Source: Denitromonas sp.
Lineage (GTDB): Bacteria; Pseudomonadota; Gammaproteobacteria; Burkholderiales; Rhodocyclaceae
Length of the DNA: 64,000 nt
NCBI RefSeq assembly: GCF_034676725.1
Contig: NZ_JAUCBR010000007.1
Coordinates: 51,382-115,381, forward strand
Direction of reading: 5' to 3'
The translations under genes and the position numbers were made by a program. The notes below the pieces were generated by a model. It ran no database searches and was not told the DNA's origin. It was given only the letters and a program-made list of their open reading frames with translations. Of the stretch, positions 9,901 to 16,717 are shown piece by piece (position 1 is the stretch's first letter; every line of letters starts with the position of its first letter).

Positions 9901-10942
9901 AAATGCCCTTGTCGTAGCGCGGCGAGCCGACCACAGGAAGGAAGCCAATTTCGCGCAGGCGGGCCGGATCGCCGCGATCCTGCATGTCCAGCACCACTAG
10001 CCGATGCTTTCCATCCGCCATGCGCTGATCGCCGAGGTAGATGCCATGTTCGGCAAGGTCAATCCATTTTTGTTTTTTCGACATACTCCGTCCTTCCTCT
10101 GGCTTGCGCTCGACCGGCGCAGCCGCAGGCTCGGCCTGCTGCAATTTCCGATTTTCGAGAAGCGACACAAGCTGGCTTCCAAGCTGCCCCACGCGCTCGG
10201 GCGACAGGCCCGACCTCGCGCTATGCTCCCCCGGTGACGCCAGCCAATCCCCCGCCACTTCGGCAGCCATGTCCGGCTCGCTCTGCGCATAACTCCAAAG
10301 GAAGCTGTCGGCATTCGCGACCGCATCGGACAAACCGGCATAACCGGGATGATCCCCGCGCCTGATCTCCGCAAGCTCAGCAAGCACCCGCTGCGCCTCG
10401 ATGGCACTTCCGAGGTAGCGACCCACGTAGCGATCAGGCACCTCTCGCGAGTACCCGCCCTGCGCCATCGCGACCAGCGCAAGATCAAGACTGTCAGCAC
10501 TCCGCGAGCCAATCGGAGCCGGGCTACCCGGCTCGGACACGTCAAACTCAGCAACCGTCACTGCTCCACCAGTGCGCCAAGCGACGGCCATACGTCGCTC
10601 CGCGCCATGACTCAGTGCCACGCTTACTCTGGATGCAACCAATTCACTCGCCACTGCCCTCATCGCCTCTGGCGAGGCTGGCAACAACTCGAACCGATTG
10701 AGGAATGCAACCGACGCCGCCCGTCGCGTCTCGACAAGACGCAACTCGCCGAGATAGCCGACGAACCCGGCGTCCGCCTCTGCCTCCCGGTCAAAACCCA
10801 CCCAGAAAGGCCGCATCGGCGACAGGTAGACGTGACGCCCAAGCTGGGCCGCCGCAAGGTCGCGCTGCTCTTGATAGCGCGGCGCTTGAGCCGCGCTCAG
10901 AATTCGTAGAGCGACACCGCGCTCTTCCTCTGTTTTCGCCAT
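3947..10942 (-). CDS. Giant DarB/Strawberry-notch-like N6-adenine methyltransferase and helicase
   Basis: The product has 2331 residues. An N-terminal region of about 285 residues has no clear family. A methyltransferase domain has motif I-like EPTAGNGG near residue 580 and the catalytic NPPFG near 645, as in N6-adenine methylases. A linker follows, then a superfamily 2 helicase of Strawberry-notch type: TGMGKGR (about 1184), LDEAH (about 1309), SATPLKG (about 1340) and a QWMGRVNRKDQ motif VI-like element (about 1732). Phage P1 DarB has the same length and order and protects incoming DNA from type I restriction, so antirestriction is the best guess. A hairpin terminator separates it from the upstream gene. 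An in-frame ATG at 10084 with AAGGA upstream could give a shorter form. Confidence 0.88.
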   Translation of the reverse strand: MAKTEEERGVALRILSAAQAPRYQEQRDLAAAQLGRHVYLSPMRPFWVGFDREAEADAGFVGYLGELRLVETRRAASVAFLNRFELLPASPEAMRAVASELVASRVSVALSHGAERRMAVAWRTGGAVTVAEFDVSEPGSPAPIGSRSADSLDLALVAMAQGGYSREVPDRYVGRYLGSAIEAQRVLAELAEIRRGDHPGYAGLSDAVANADSFLWSYAQSEPDMAAEVAGDWLASPGEHSARSGLSPERVGQLGSQLVSLLENRKLQQAEPAAAPVERKPEEGRSMSKKQKWIDLAEHGIYLGDQRMADGKHRLVVLDMQDRGDPARLREIGFLPVVGSPRYDKGIYYLHGDDQRLRPKALAAAFGIESCPLVEVEPAEIDRVFREKITEKFGANLNALTMRSRPLGQNRAGQYVYESPAGRFIRLSSDNAVAEGSQQAAKLGRPAFLRASDDEELRACAEGFLWTIRQGGKTAWPDLVRFAKTVYGKHARDGEPSDDQLHHLQEAVEAASYRRFTALASKPDEAAFRLATDFYYGLPTARMRTAESVFLQQYSTPLPMSVIAQRLLVGNDDLTGKSALEPTAGNGGLVNLLPEAVRVFGVELDANRFAALRETGRIQPHLGDATEVGFRRVFGMEQGFDYTIANPPFGQMDAPKAFDKIPNVRKLDHYIPLRALEARKDAGRSVVIFGADSAQSDGTIKGGAKAFLNYLHDHYEVHGMTEVDGRLYARHGAGFNVRLLVIGDKRPEPIQAEVPEKLPIITSYDDLWQWAGHVIERYDAPKPEPVKKQIAEPSVSASALGGVEPVFGAGAAAVRTAEQDEGPAADAIAEDDVLSGLPHPVRDRLGFALTGLRDIYARLENVERARGKGHILALEVRDVQEGIAQRRAVLAEFRELAPQNGVDAERVIAALGGEPDLSVFGEPAAVEASEQDAALPEQGGPVKSGSEQSVPRAPGTANQSGVVESGAAQPASGAGQSEPWQMTLQAWNSEVSASRAGSGIGVPTRNSGSEAAARFKRLEFLKYGVTDWASEKLAAAQRGEVKLTQEELAEITDRLETPVTHRDVIDKALAEGKPVPQAVLSDYPDLSAPAERHVNEFQAPYQAASRIGEPTAMVPINMAGATYAALNDLESRFGGIDKYVAGKLRYDEEELSRYFSPEQVDAIGLAIKAVEEGRGIINADQTGMGKGRFVAAMLRYAKLNEKMPVFLTIKSELFTDIFRDISDIGSQHLFKKLFIFNDGESVKRFGTENEVLYRATTPQERKAALTSGAVEPDTDMVLATYSQFMRAYHKNPKAALLTEIAANNGMLILDEAHVASGASNLSATVGQAVANSDAVLYASATPLKGVSNFAIYNKIFPDSVDLRTLPDTLKAGGEALQEAISTNMARDGVLIRREHDFSKLTFHTRNPDAARRQRNVELADSLSDIIGEMSYLAGDVSKAVSDMNKGYKKGWEEIPEKDRQGARMQASSMNFGSRLYSLNRQFLLGIKIEDAVETALNDLSNGRKPVIAVENTGESLLRQVISRRAGIEHLEAELTELDERAGALSEEEKARRDVLVSSINDAMRNVVLDEPPQYRELLESMLDRIGVIKIQGRYGDVQRIKPESEEYQEAEDRVREKIRAFPDLPLTPIDVVKKELQQRGHPVAEVSGRTASITPNAANPAMWDVNFHAKADAVANVAGFQNGKYDAIVITRSGSTGISLHATDRFEDSDIRQRDFIVLQKAANIAEFLQWMGRVNRKDQVVPPVITGLESGLPAELRLTMMHNAKLRKLSANTTSNRENANLEGEEFDLLNDVGDRVALEWLAENPDVAELLDINLPSEDDLDDAARFSQECPYINKLMGRLMMVSVEKQEEILKTLTERFADKIEELEQRGENPFKVDVFEWKAKIVKEEELQSGVIRSAGSTFDEPVKLVTVRYEQDIFPIRSEKLLGMVKAGLELYRAEPAVDERGSLRSFREQLEGMRDGWVRRQLPTKLRESEEPLSVLLDGKDVAGAKGAKERADWLLTNLDAFRPGVRLTHEDPFKGERKGVITSVELPKDKEDFFLLSKYRAKVAFPGEDRVREITLATVRTQGKDLFSGSWISLDPDKVATMPHIKRQAEQVMAEFDAAPDGKVIRTQYVLQGNIFRACELASKQKLGSPILFTDEEGNRQRAVLLKDRITPDMVKALPIGLDARDICDYIDEYLDPKHPEFRQRSMYGSFRIYDAGVKDMKKGEGIMFEVLNGGDAFRLSIPGTKSRAGALMTDGTIFDIGQKTPEGSLRLKLSGTKSYMQVDVDRDDLRSLMELMQRNHHVGKFYVPEPDHDVIKALKERFRLEHGRNLEVATDDGPAP

Positions 10943-10954
10943 TCACCACCACCA

Positions 10955-10996
10955 AAACAAAACGGGCGGGAGCGCCCTTAACGACACTCCCGCCCG
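10955..10996 (-). terminator. Rho-independent terminator after the 11027-12319 gene
   Basis: CGGGCGGGAG (10963-10972) and CTCCCGCCCG (10987-10996) form a perfect 10-bp stem. Read on the minus strand it is followed by TTTTGTTTT. It sits between the stop of the upstream gene and the start of the giant helicase gene, so the helicase may need read-through or its own promoter. Confidence 0.8.
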
Positions 10997-11026
10997 CATG
11001 AACACGCCCTTTACCCAGCGGACGGA

Positions 11027-12319
11027 TTACGGGGCATAGTCGTAATCGTCGTCCACTACCGGCTCATCAGCAGCAGGCACTTCCGGTTCAACCGGCTTGG
11101 CCGCTTCGGTCTTGGCTTCGGCAGCCAGAGCAGGTTCGCCAGCCGGATTCATCGGCAGATCAGCCAGCTTCTGCACTTTCGGATACATCTGAACGGGAGA
11201 CGCGAAGACTGCATACGGCTCACCGTCCGGGTGACGATGCACAGCCACTACGGTTTTGGTGTAGCCGGGGGTTTCGCGCACCCGCGTCTCATCGACGGCT
11301 TCCTTGATGGTGTAGGCCGCGAGTTGCGGACGATCCTTGTCGTTGAGATAGGTCTTGCGCGAGTCGGCACCGAAGTCGATCTTCTCTGCGGCGATCACCT
11401 CGACCTGCAAGGCACCGGCCTTCGCGCCGTAGTACAGGTTGCGGATCGACTCGACCACACCCTCGTCGGGGGAGTTGAACTTCGGCTCATCCAGACCCTT
11501 GAGGCCAGCGATCACGGCGCGAGCCGTGTCGAGTTGGCGGTTCGCCATGTCGGACTTGCCCGGCTTGGCGGTCATCAGGTCGTCGATGGTCTTGTCGGCA
11601 TCGACCTTGCGCGGCACTTCCTTGTGCTCACCAAGGTTCTGATCGAACACCTTGGCAAGCTCAGTGGACGGATACACACGCGGCGAAGCGACCACCTTGC
11701 CCTCGTGCATCACGCGCATGATGACAAGCGGATCACGAGCACGACCCTGATCGTCCTTGATTGCCAGCGCATCGGAAAGCGCCTTGTCGATACCGTCTTT
11801 GTCGGCCACAACGCTCGACTTCATCAGCTCGACATACGCCTGCGCGGGCGAACGACGCCCGTTGTACTCGCCAGCCTCCTTGAGCTTCACATGGGCGAAG
11901 CCGGACATCACTTCGGCCTCGGGGTTCGTGCTCATGGTCTTCGGCCAGTGCGCCCGGTACTCGGTGACGCCGTTCTCGTCTTTGCCGAGGCGGCGAGCAT
12001 CGTCGAACGAAAGCAGCTTGATGCCTGCCTTGGCCTTGTCGGAGATCGAATCGCGAGTGTTCTCGCCCGTCACGTACTGGGCCTTGATCTTGTCCACGTT
12101 ATCGTTGGGACGGTCAGCGGAACGCTCCTGCACCGTATTCAGGCGCACCTTGATCTTCTCGTCCGGCTTGTCGGCCTTATGGCCGACTGCATAGTGAAAA
12201 CCCTCTGCGGGTGTCTCGTAGTCTTCCACCACAAGGAAGACGCGCTCAGCACGCGGGCCTTTGTTCGGCTGACCGCCGCCGCTGCGCTGGCCCAGCTTGC
12301 TGGGATCGAAGCTGCTCAT
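11027..12319 (-). CDS. Hypothetical acidic-tailed protein next to the DarB-like gene
   Basis: The product has 430 residues from the ATG at 12319. That start is preferred because AAAGGAG lies seven bases upstream; the ATG at 12334 itself contains this ribosome-binding site. The protein begins with a Gly/Gln-rich segment, is soluble and Lys/Asp-rich, and ends in an Ala/Glu/Pro linker and the tail VVDDDYDYAP, which resembles the acidic tips of single-strand DNA-binding proteins. It is divergent from repA and upstream of the giant helicase. Function is unknown; a DNA-processing or antirestriction companion is possible. Confidence 0.82.
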   Translation of the reverse strand: MSSFDPSKLGQRSGGGQPNKGPRAERVFLVVEDYETPAEGFHYAVGHKADKPDEKIKVRLNTVQERSADRPNDNVDKIKAQYVTGENTRDSISDKAKAGIKLLSFDDARRLGKDENGVTEYRAHWPKTMSTNPEAEVMSGFAHVKLKEAGEYNGRRSPAQAYVELMKSSVVADKDGIDKALSDALAIKDDQGRARDPLVIMRVMHEGKVVASPRVYPSTELAKVFDQNLGEHKEVPRKVDADKTIDDLMTAKPGKSDMANRQLDTARAVIAGLKGLDEPKFNSPDEGVVESIRNLYYGAKAGALQVEVIAAEKIDFGADSRKTYLNDKDRPQLAAYTIKEAVDETRVRETPGYTKTVVAVHRHPDGEPYAVFASPVQMYPKVQKLADLPMNPAGEPALAAEAKTEAAKPVEPEVPAADEPVVDDDYDYAP

Positions 12320-12662
12320 AAAAACTCCTTTCATCTAAGGTTCTGAGTTATGCGGCGGATTGCCGTAGCCCGAAACGAATTTCGAGACATGGCAAATATA
12401 ACCACCAAGGTTGCAAACGTCAATATACACGATCATAATTCTCACAGCAGAATCAGGCACTTACTCAGAAAATTGTCGTTTTGCTTTTTGGCGGTTCATG
12501 TCATTTCTGTGTCGTTGCGCGTTTCTAATTTTTACGCTAAGATGGCACACATTGACATGTGAATGATATGATGCTACCGATTTGCCGAAATCAGGGAAAG
12601 GGCAACGGAATGCACAACAACGAGACGGCAGACGTGCCGCGTCGAGATTTGTGGAGATGACT
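12320..12662. promoter_or_regulatory. Divergent control region between repA and the minus-strand gene
   Basis: This AT-rich intergenic segment separates divergent genes. It contains CACAT-TGAC-ATGTG (12548-12561), a perfect palindrome covering a TTGACA-like hexamer (12552-12557), and a TATGAT hexamer (12567-12572). The two hexamers are too close to form one promoter, so exact promoters are uncertain. The open frame of repA extends upstream to a TTG at 12582, but the initiator start at 12663 has the better ribosome-binding site. Confidence 0.5.
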
Positions 12663-13889
12663 ATGGGGCTTGGGCAGACAGCGCAATCAGGAATCGCAGA
12701 CGAGGCAACATGGGTTGCCAAGTACGTCGCGATGGGCGGTAACGAGCGCGAAGGCCGGGGGATGTACCAGCGCATGAAACAGGCTCAAGAGAACTCCCCC
12801 TTCTCTGTTGCCTTGCCCCCAAGAGCCACCGATCAGTTGGATACCCACCTGCGTAATGCGCAGGAACCCCGCGCCCCGTCCCCAAAAGCCGCTTCCGTCG
12901 AAGCAGACCTCTTCGACGATCTTCCGACCCCGCCACAGCCGCCCCAGCAGGCAGCACTGCCTGCCCCGCAAGATGCCCCCCAGAAGAAGAAGCGCGGACG
13001 GCCTGCGGTCAACTGGTCGGATCGCCCTAAGCGTCAGGGCGAACTCGACCTGTTCCAGTTGTCCCTTGAGATCGAAGAGAAACCAGCCAAGGATCACAAC
13101 CAACTTGGGGTCATCGCGACGGCGATGATCTACGCCTCGCTGCCACACAGCGAGATCGAAGGCGCTGTGTTCAAGCGCAGGAACGGCGACCTCTCCCTCA
13201 CGATCCTGAACGACCCGGACATCGGCCTCCCCTACGGAAAGATGCCACGCCTTATCACGGCGTTCCTCTGCACCGAGGCCAAACGGACGAAGGAACCCGT
13301 GATCTCCTTGGGGCGCTCGAAAAACGAGTTCGCCAAGAAGCTCGGGCTGGGCACGGGCGGCGGGCCACGCGGCGACCTGACCCGTCTTACCGAGCAGGCC
13401 AAGCGACTGTTCACCTCCCACATCACCCTTATCGGCGCTCCCGACTCCCAGTTCCATTGGCGCAATGTCAACCTGACCGACAGTGGCATGTTGCTGTGGA
13501 ACCCGCACGACCCGGACGCAAAGTCCCCGTGGGAAAGCCAACTGACGCTCTCGCAGAAGTTCTTTGATGAGTGCATCGCGCACAGCGTCCCCATCGACCT
13601 TCGAGTGCTGCACAAGCTGCGCTCGCCGCTGGCCATCGACATCTACATCTGGATGACCTACCGCTACAACTCGATCTCTGCACCGACCCCGATCAGTTGG
13701 AAGCAACTCAAGTGGCAGTTTGGTGCCAACTACGCCGACGACGAGCAAGGACTCAAGAACTTCATCACCAGCTTCAAGACGTGCCTGCGGATGGTTTCCA
13801 GCGTCTATCGCGAGGCTAAGTTCCGAACCACCAAGGACACCCTCACCCTGCTACCGTCACCGCCACACGTCCTCCCAAGTCCAGACTGA
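12663..13889 (+). CDS. repA: Plasmid replication initiator RepA (RepA_C family)
   Basis: The product has 408 residues from the ATG at 12663, chosen because GGAG lies six bases upstream; in-frame TTG 12582 and ATG 12657 are alternatives. The N-terminal 130 residues are Pro/Ala/Gln-rich with a basic KKKRGRP patch. The conserved domain starts around residue 145, with LPYGKMPRLITAFLCTEA (about 188-205) and SKNEFAKKLGLGTGG, hallmarks of the Pfam RepA_C (plasmid encoded RepA) family. The family initiates plasmid replication by binding iterons. Iterons lie directly downstream (13984-14141), and the gene ends in a terminator before them. Confidence 0.93.
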   Translation: MGLGQTAQSGIADEATWVAKYVAMGGNEREGRGMYQRMKQAQENSPFSVALPPRATDQLDTHLRNAQEPRAPSPKAASVEADLFDDLPTPPQPPQQAALPAPQDAPQKKKRGRPAVNWSDRPKRQGELDLFQLSLEIEEKPAKDHNQLGVIATAMIYASLPHSEIEGAVFKRRNGDLSLTILNDPDIGLPYGKMPRLITAFLCTEAKRTKEPVISLGRSKNEFAKKLGLGTGGGPRGDLTRLTEQAKRLFTSHITLIGAPDSQFHWRNVNLTDSGMLLWNPHDPDAKSPWESQLTLSQKFFDECIAHSVPIDLRVLHKLRSPLAIDIYIWMTYRYNSISAPTPISWKQLKWQFGANYADDEQGLKNFITSFKTCLRMVSSVYREAKFRTTKDTLTLLPSPPHVLPSPD

Positions 13890-13903
13890 CTTGCCCTCAC
13901 ACC

Positions 13904-13927
13904 AACCCGGCTCAGGCCGGGTTTTTT
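13904..13927 (+). terminator. Rho-independent terminator of repA
   Basis: AACCCGG and CCGGGTT form a 7-bp stem around a 6-nt loop, followed by a run of T, 15 bp after the repA stop codon. Confidence 0.85.
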
Positions 13928-13976
13928 GTGCCCGGACGCCTGCCGCCCGGTCGAACAAGCCTGTGGATTGCCGGAG

Positions 13977-14141
13977 TTATCCACGATGAAACGCAAACAA
14001 TTCTGCAACCCGCATCAGCACTGGGTTTCGCCTCTCCAGAGAAAAGTTGTCCACGATGAAACACCAACTATTCCTGCGATGAAACACCAACAAATGCCAC
14101 GATGAAACACCAACAAATAAACTGCGATGAAACACCAACAA
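13977..14141 (+). repeat. oriV: oriV iterons with DnaA-like boxes
   Basis: The core CGATGAAACACCAACAA occurs at 14077-14093, 14100-14116 and 14125-14141. One-mismatch CGATGAAACACCAACTA is at 14054-14070 and a diverged copy at 13984-14000. The spacing is 23, 23 and 25 bp, with the outlier 70 bp away (about three periods), so copies lie on nearly the same helix face. TTATCCACG (13977-13985) overlaps the first copy and is one base from a DnaA box; GTTGTCCACG precedes the second. Position downstream of repA and the periodicity make this the replication origin. A further iteron-like site is at 14688-14704. Confidence 0.88.
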
Positions 14142-14183
14142 CCCCCGCCCAGTGGGGCTTTCAGGGCACCACCTACCCGCGCC

Positions 14184-14242
14184 CAAGTAGCTCTTTTTTT
14201 CAAGTAGCTCTTCTTTCAAGTAGGTATCTATAACAAGTAGCT
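14184..14242 (+). repeat. Four CAAGTAG repeats spaced 16-17 bp, candidate DNA-unwinding element
   Basis: CAAGTAGCT starts at 14184, 14201 and 14234, with CAAGTAGGT at 14217. The spacing is 17, 16 and 17 bp, with T-rich spacers. The set lies 43 bp beyond the last iteron. Short repeated A/T-containing elements next to iterons are typical of the melting region of plasmid origins; that role is inferred. Confidence 0.6.
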
Positions 14243-14735
14243 GCGCTGACGCGCCCCGTGGACAACCTGCCTGCCCACAGGCGCTTCGCACCTATGGACA
14301 GTCGCTCGCAAAGCTCGCGATCCGCAGGTTCCCCACCGGAAGACGCATCAGTCCGTGGACAACGCTTCGCGTTGCCCACCGCCTGCCGCGTGGCTACTCA
14401 TTTCTACGAAATTTCTTTCTGAAAGGCGAAAAGCAAAACCCGGCACCCAGCCCATGACGCGGAACAGTCGCATAGCGGCCCGCAAATGGCCCCTGAGCCA
14501 CGATCTCATGCTTGCCAATGGTCAGGGTGCGCCTGTCACGTTTCATCGCTCCAGCGCGTTTCCTGCTGGCTGCTATGGAGCCGGATCACAGGAAGCTGAG
14601 CAGATTATGGATTACCGTCCATGCAAAAAACGGTCTTCAAGGGGATGATCGCATCGTCATCAGAGCGAGCAATGCGCCCGAAAACCACGATGAAACGCCA
14701 ACTCCAACCATCGCGGAATCAGTTTTCTAACAGCC
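14243..14735. other. Gene-free stretch downstream of the origin
   Basis: I see no convincing gene here; the open frames at 14355-14648 and 14512-14730 lack ribosome-binding sites and plausible composition. The stretch holds two GTGGACAAC words (14259-14267 and 14355-14363), which are DnaA-box-like. It also has an iteron-like CGATGAAACGCCAACTC (14688-14704) about 30 bp upstream of the next promoter, perhaps a RepA-responsive site. Confidence 0.5.
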
Positions 14736-14768
14736 TTGACAAAAGATGGACTATAATCCATGATTTAG
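14736..14768 (+). promoter_or_regulatory. Promoter with palindromic operator, shared with the EAL gene
   Basis: TTGACA (14736-14741) is followed after AAAG by the palindrome ATGGACTATAATCCAT (14746-14761). A weak -10 (CATGAT) lies 17 bp after the -35, so a protein on the palindrome would block polymerase. The minus-strand promoter at 19952-19977 has the same order and spacing, with ATGGACTATGCTCCAT (14 of 16 identical). Confidence 0.65.
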
Positions 14769-14795
14769 GCTAGACAGTCTCCCGGAGCGTTCCCG

Positions 14796-15626
14796 ATGAC
14801 CCAGAACACCACCCCGTCAGCAGAAAAACCGCAGTGGTTCTCCCGTGGCGGAGCGCCTGTTGCGGCTGAGCGCGTTCATTCGATTGATCTGCCAAAAGGC
14901 ACCGCCCGATACAGCTTCACCCCTGTGTGTGGGCGCTGTGGTGGCCGTGGCGGTAGCGAGGCGTGGAGCCATACAGGTTGGACGTGCTACCAGTGCGGTG
15001 GCACCGGGAAGGGCGAACCCCGCACGGAACCTGTCTACACCGAGGAACGGCTGGCAAAGCTGGTCGCGGCTCAGGAGAAGCGCCGTGCCACTGCCAAGGC
15101 CAAAGCAGAGGCGGCAGAGGCCGAGCGTCGGGCTGCCGAGCACGCCGTCTGGCAGACGTGGTGTGCCGAGCAGTCCGAGGTGATCGCCGAGATGCGGGCA
15201 CTCGCTGCGGGCAGTGAATTTCTGGCTGACCTTGTGTCGCGCATCGACGCCGTTCACATCCTTACCGAGCGCCAGATCGAGGCGGCTCGCGGTGTCATCG
15301 AGAAGGCACACGCCCGTGCCGAGGCGCGGGTGCGCGAACTGCGCTCCGAATGGATTGGCGAGATCGGCCAGCGGCGTGAATTCTCCATCACGGTGAAGCG
15401 GATCATCGACCTCAGCGAGCCGGATGTCTTCCCGCCGATCTGGAAGTACCTCCACATCTGCGAGGATGACTGCGGCAATCGCATCATCTACATCGGTGCT
15501 GGCAGTGCCGTTCCGGGAGAGGGCCAGTCCGCAACGGTCAAGGCCACCGTCAAAAAACACACGGTTCGGGATGATGTAAAGCAAACCGTCATCGCCCGCC
15601 CCACTCCCGTGAGGGCCAAGGCATGA
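14796..15626 (+). CDS. Zinc-binding hypothetical protein with DnaJ-like Cys motifs
   Basis: The product has 276 residues. C45-x2-C48-G-G-R-G and C64-x2-C67-G-G-T-G form a DnaJ-type CxxCxGxG zinc-binding pair. An Ala/Glu/Arg-rich helix (about 85-185), probably a coiled coil, follows, then a compact C-terminal region. No catalytic motif is seen. Its own promoter carries the shared palindromic operator, and it overlaps the next gene by 4 bp (ATGA), so translation is coupled. Function is unknown; DNA or protein binding is plausible. Confidence 0.8.
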   Translation: MTQNTTPSAEKPQWFSRGGAPVAAERVHSIDLPKGTARYSFTPVCGRCGGRGGSEAWSHTGWTCYQCGGTGKGEPRTEPVYTEERLAKLVAAQEKRRATAKAKAEAAEAERRAAEHAVWQTWCAEQSEVIAEMRALAAGSEFLADLVSRIDAVHILTERQIEAARGVIEKAHARAEARVRELRSEWIGEIGQRREFSITVKRIIDLSEPDVFPPIWKYLHICEDDCGNRIIYIGAGSAVPGEGQSATVKATVKKHTVRDDVKQTVIARPTPVRAKA

Positions 15627-15886
15627 GCCAGCCTTGGCACCTCTACCTGATCGAGTGCCGCAACGGGGCTTTCTATGCCGGAATCACCACCGACATAGCG
15701 GCCCGCTTCACCGCCCATGCAACCGGGAAAGGTGCCCGCTTCACGCGGGCGAACCCACCCGTTCGCGTACTCGCATCCGCCGAATTCCCGGATCGCTCCA
15801 GCGCGTCCCGCGCTGAGTGGTTCATCAAGCAACTGCCGCGAGCGAAAAAGCTCGCCTACTTGGAAGGAATCCATCATGACCAGTGA
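15623..15886 (+). CDS. GIY-YIG family endonuclease-like protein
   Basis: The product has 87 residues, the usual size of stand-alone YhbQ/UPF0213 GIY-YIG proteins. The signature appears as Y8-L-I and Y18-A-G, with R28 and E65 in the expected places of the catalytic Arg and metal-binding Glu. Members cut or process DNA; a specific substrate cannot be told from sequence. It overlaps the upstream zinc protein by 4 bp and the next gene by about 11 bp, within one operon. Confidence 0.85.
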   Translation: MSQPWHLYLIECRNGAFYAGITTDIAARFTAHATGKGARFTRANPPVRVLASAEFPDRSSASRAEWFIKQLPRAKKLAYLEGIHHDQ

Positions 15887-16154
15887 GCGCAATCCTCTGG
15901 CCTTCATGGGGACAATGCAGTCCTTCGAGGACTGGTACACCACGCTGGAAATGCTCGCCAGCGACCACGGCGTCAGCGTTGCCGATGCCGATGCGTGGCG
16001 AGAGTCCTATGAGCAAGGCGCTGACCCGTGGTCGGCCTTGCTCGACGAGTATCCAGACCTTGAGGCCGATGAATCCGATGACGCCTCCCGTTGGGATGTC
16101 CACGCCGTCGAGGCTGCCATCGAGATGTTTTCCCCCGATCTGACTGAAATAAAA
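15876..16154 (+). CDS. Acidic hypothetical protein, 5' part of a possibly frame-broken gene
   Basis: The ATG at 15876 is overlapped by the end of the GIY-YIG gene. About 92 codons look genuine: an acidic, Asp/Glu-rich protein ending near FSPDLTEIK. The frame stays open to 16616, but after about 16150 it reads as Ser/Arg/Pro-rich nonsense, while good coding character moves to the frame ending at 16717. Either one gene is broken by a frameshift near the AAAA at 16151-16154, or a short gene has lost its stop next to a second gene. Confidence 0.55.
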
Positions 16155-16717
16155 CCATCATTCCCCCATTCGCGCCGCTCCCAATCACAGAATGGCCGGG
16201 CAACTGCTACGCAGTCGCCTGCAAGGTGCTGGCAGCGGGTTTGCTGGTCGGTCGGGCCGTGTACGGGCACTATCTCGGCCCGATACGCCCCGGCACCATG
16301 TTCCACGGGAAGCCCATCGTTCATCACGGATGGATCGAAACCCCGGACGGTCGAATCGTCGATCCAACCCGCTGGGTTTTCATGGGGGCTGCGCCGTACA
16401 TCCATGAGGCCACGTCACCCTGCCCCGACTACGACGAAGGCGGCAACGTGTGGCTGCTGTCGCGGCAACGACCCGCACCTGAACACGATCCCGGCAGCGA
16501 CTCGGTTGAGATGCCGACAGCGTTCCGTCCGCTTGCTTCCAGCCTCTTGTCGCGGCAGCAGGTGCAGAGTCGTCTCACGACGATGGAGGCACACTGGCTC
16601 GCAACCCTCTCGCTGATCGCTCTGGGCGACCGCGCCAAGCCGCTTTACGAGGCTCTGGTGGCATTGGGCTTTGCTGCGCTGATTCCAATCGAAAATCGCA
16701 GGAAGGTGCTTGGATGA
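16148..16717 (+). CDS. Papain/transglutaminase-like protein lacking a normal start codon
   Basis: The frame opens after a TGA at 16145. The first usual start is GTG 16226, but obviously coding sequence (EWPGNCYAVACKVL) lies upstream of it. The order C (in GNCYAV), H (in VHHGWI) and D (in GRIVDPTRW) is that of a Cys-His-Asp papain/transglutaminase-like fold, and the Cys would be lost with the GTG start. A similar HCWI...PDG...D pattern occurs in the 18458-18841 product. It overlaps the next gene by 4 bp. The proposed fold rests on motif reading only. Confidence 0.6.
   Translation, partial: NKTIIPPFAPLPITEWPGNCYAVACKVLAAGLLVGRAVYGHYLGPIRPGTMFHGKPIVHHGWIETPDGRIVDPTRWVFMGAAPYIHEATSPCPDYDEGGNVWLLSRQRPAPEHDPGSDSVEMPTAFRPLASSLLSRQQVQSRLTTMEAHWLATLSLIALGDRAKPLYEALVALGFAALIPIENRRKVLG

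Noticed and set aside
7004..10000. 998-codon open frame on the plus strand
   Set aside because: It lies wholly antisense to the DarB-like gene and has the Arg/His/Leu-rich composition of a GC-rich shadow frame; the minus-strand product carries clear motifs.
14355..14730. Two overlapping small open frames after the origin
   Set aside because: No ribosome-binding site, shadow-like composition, and an iteron-like element inside one of them.
15717..16616. Single 299-codon gene
   Set aside because: The segment before 15876 is inside the GIY-YIG gene and that after about 16150 is nonsense-like while another frame is clearly coding.
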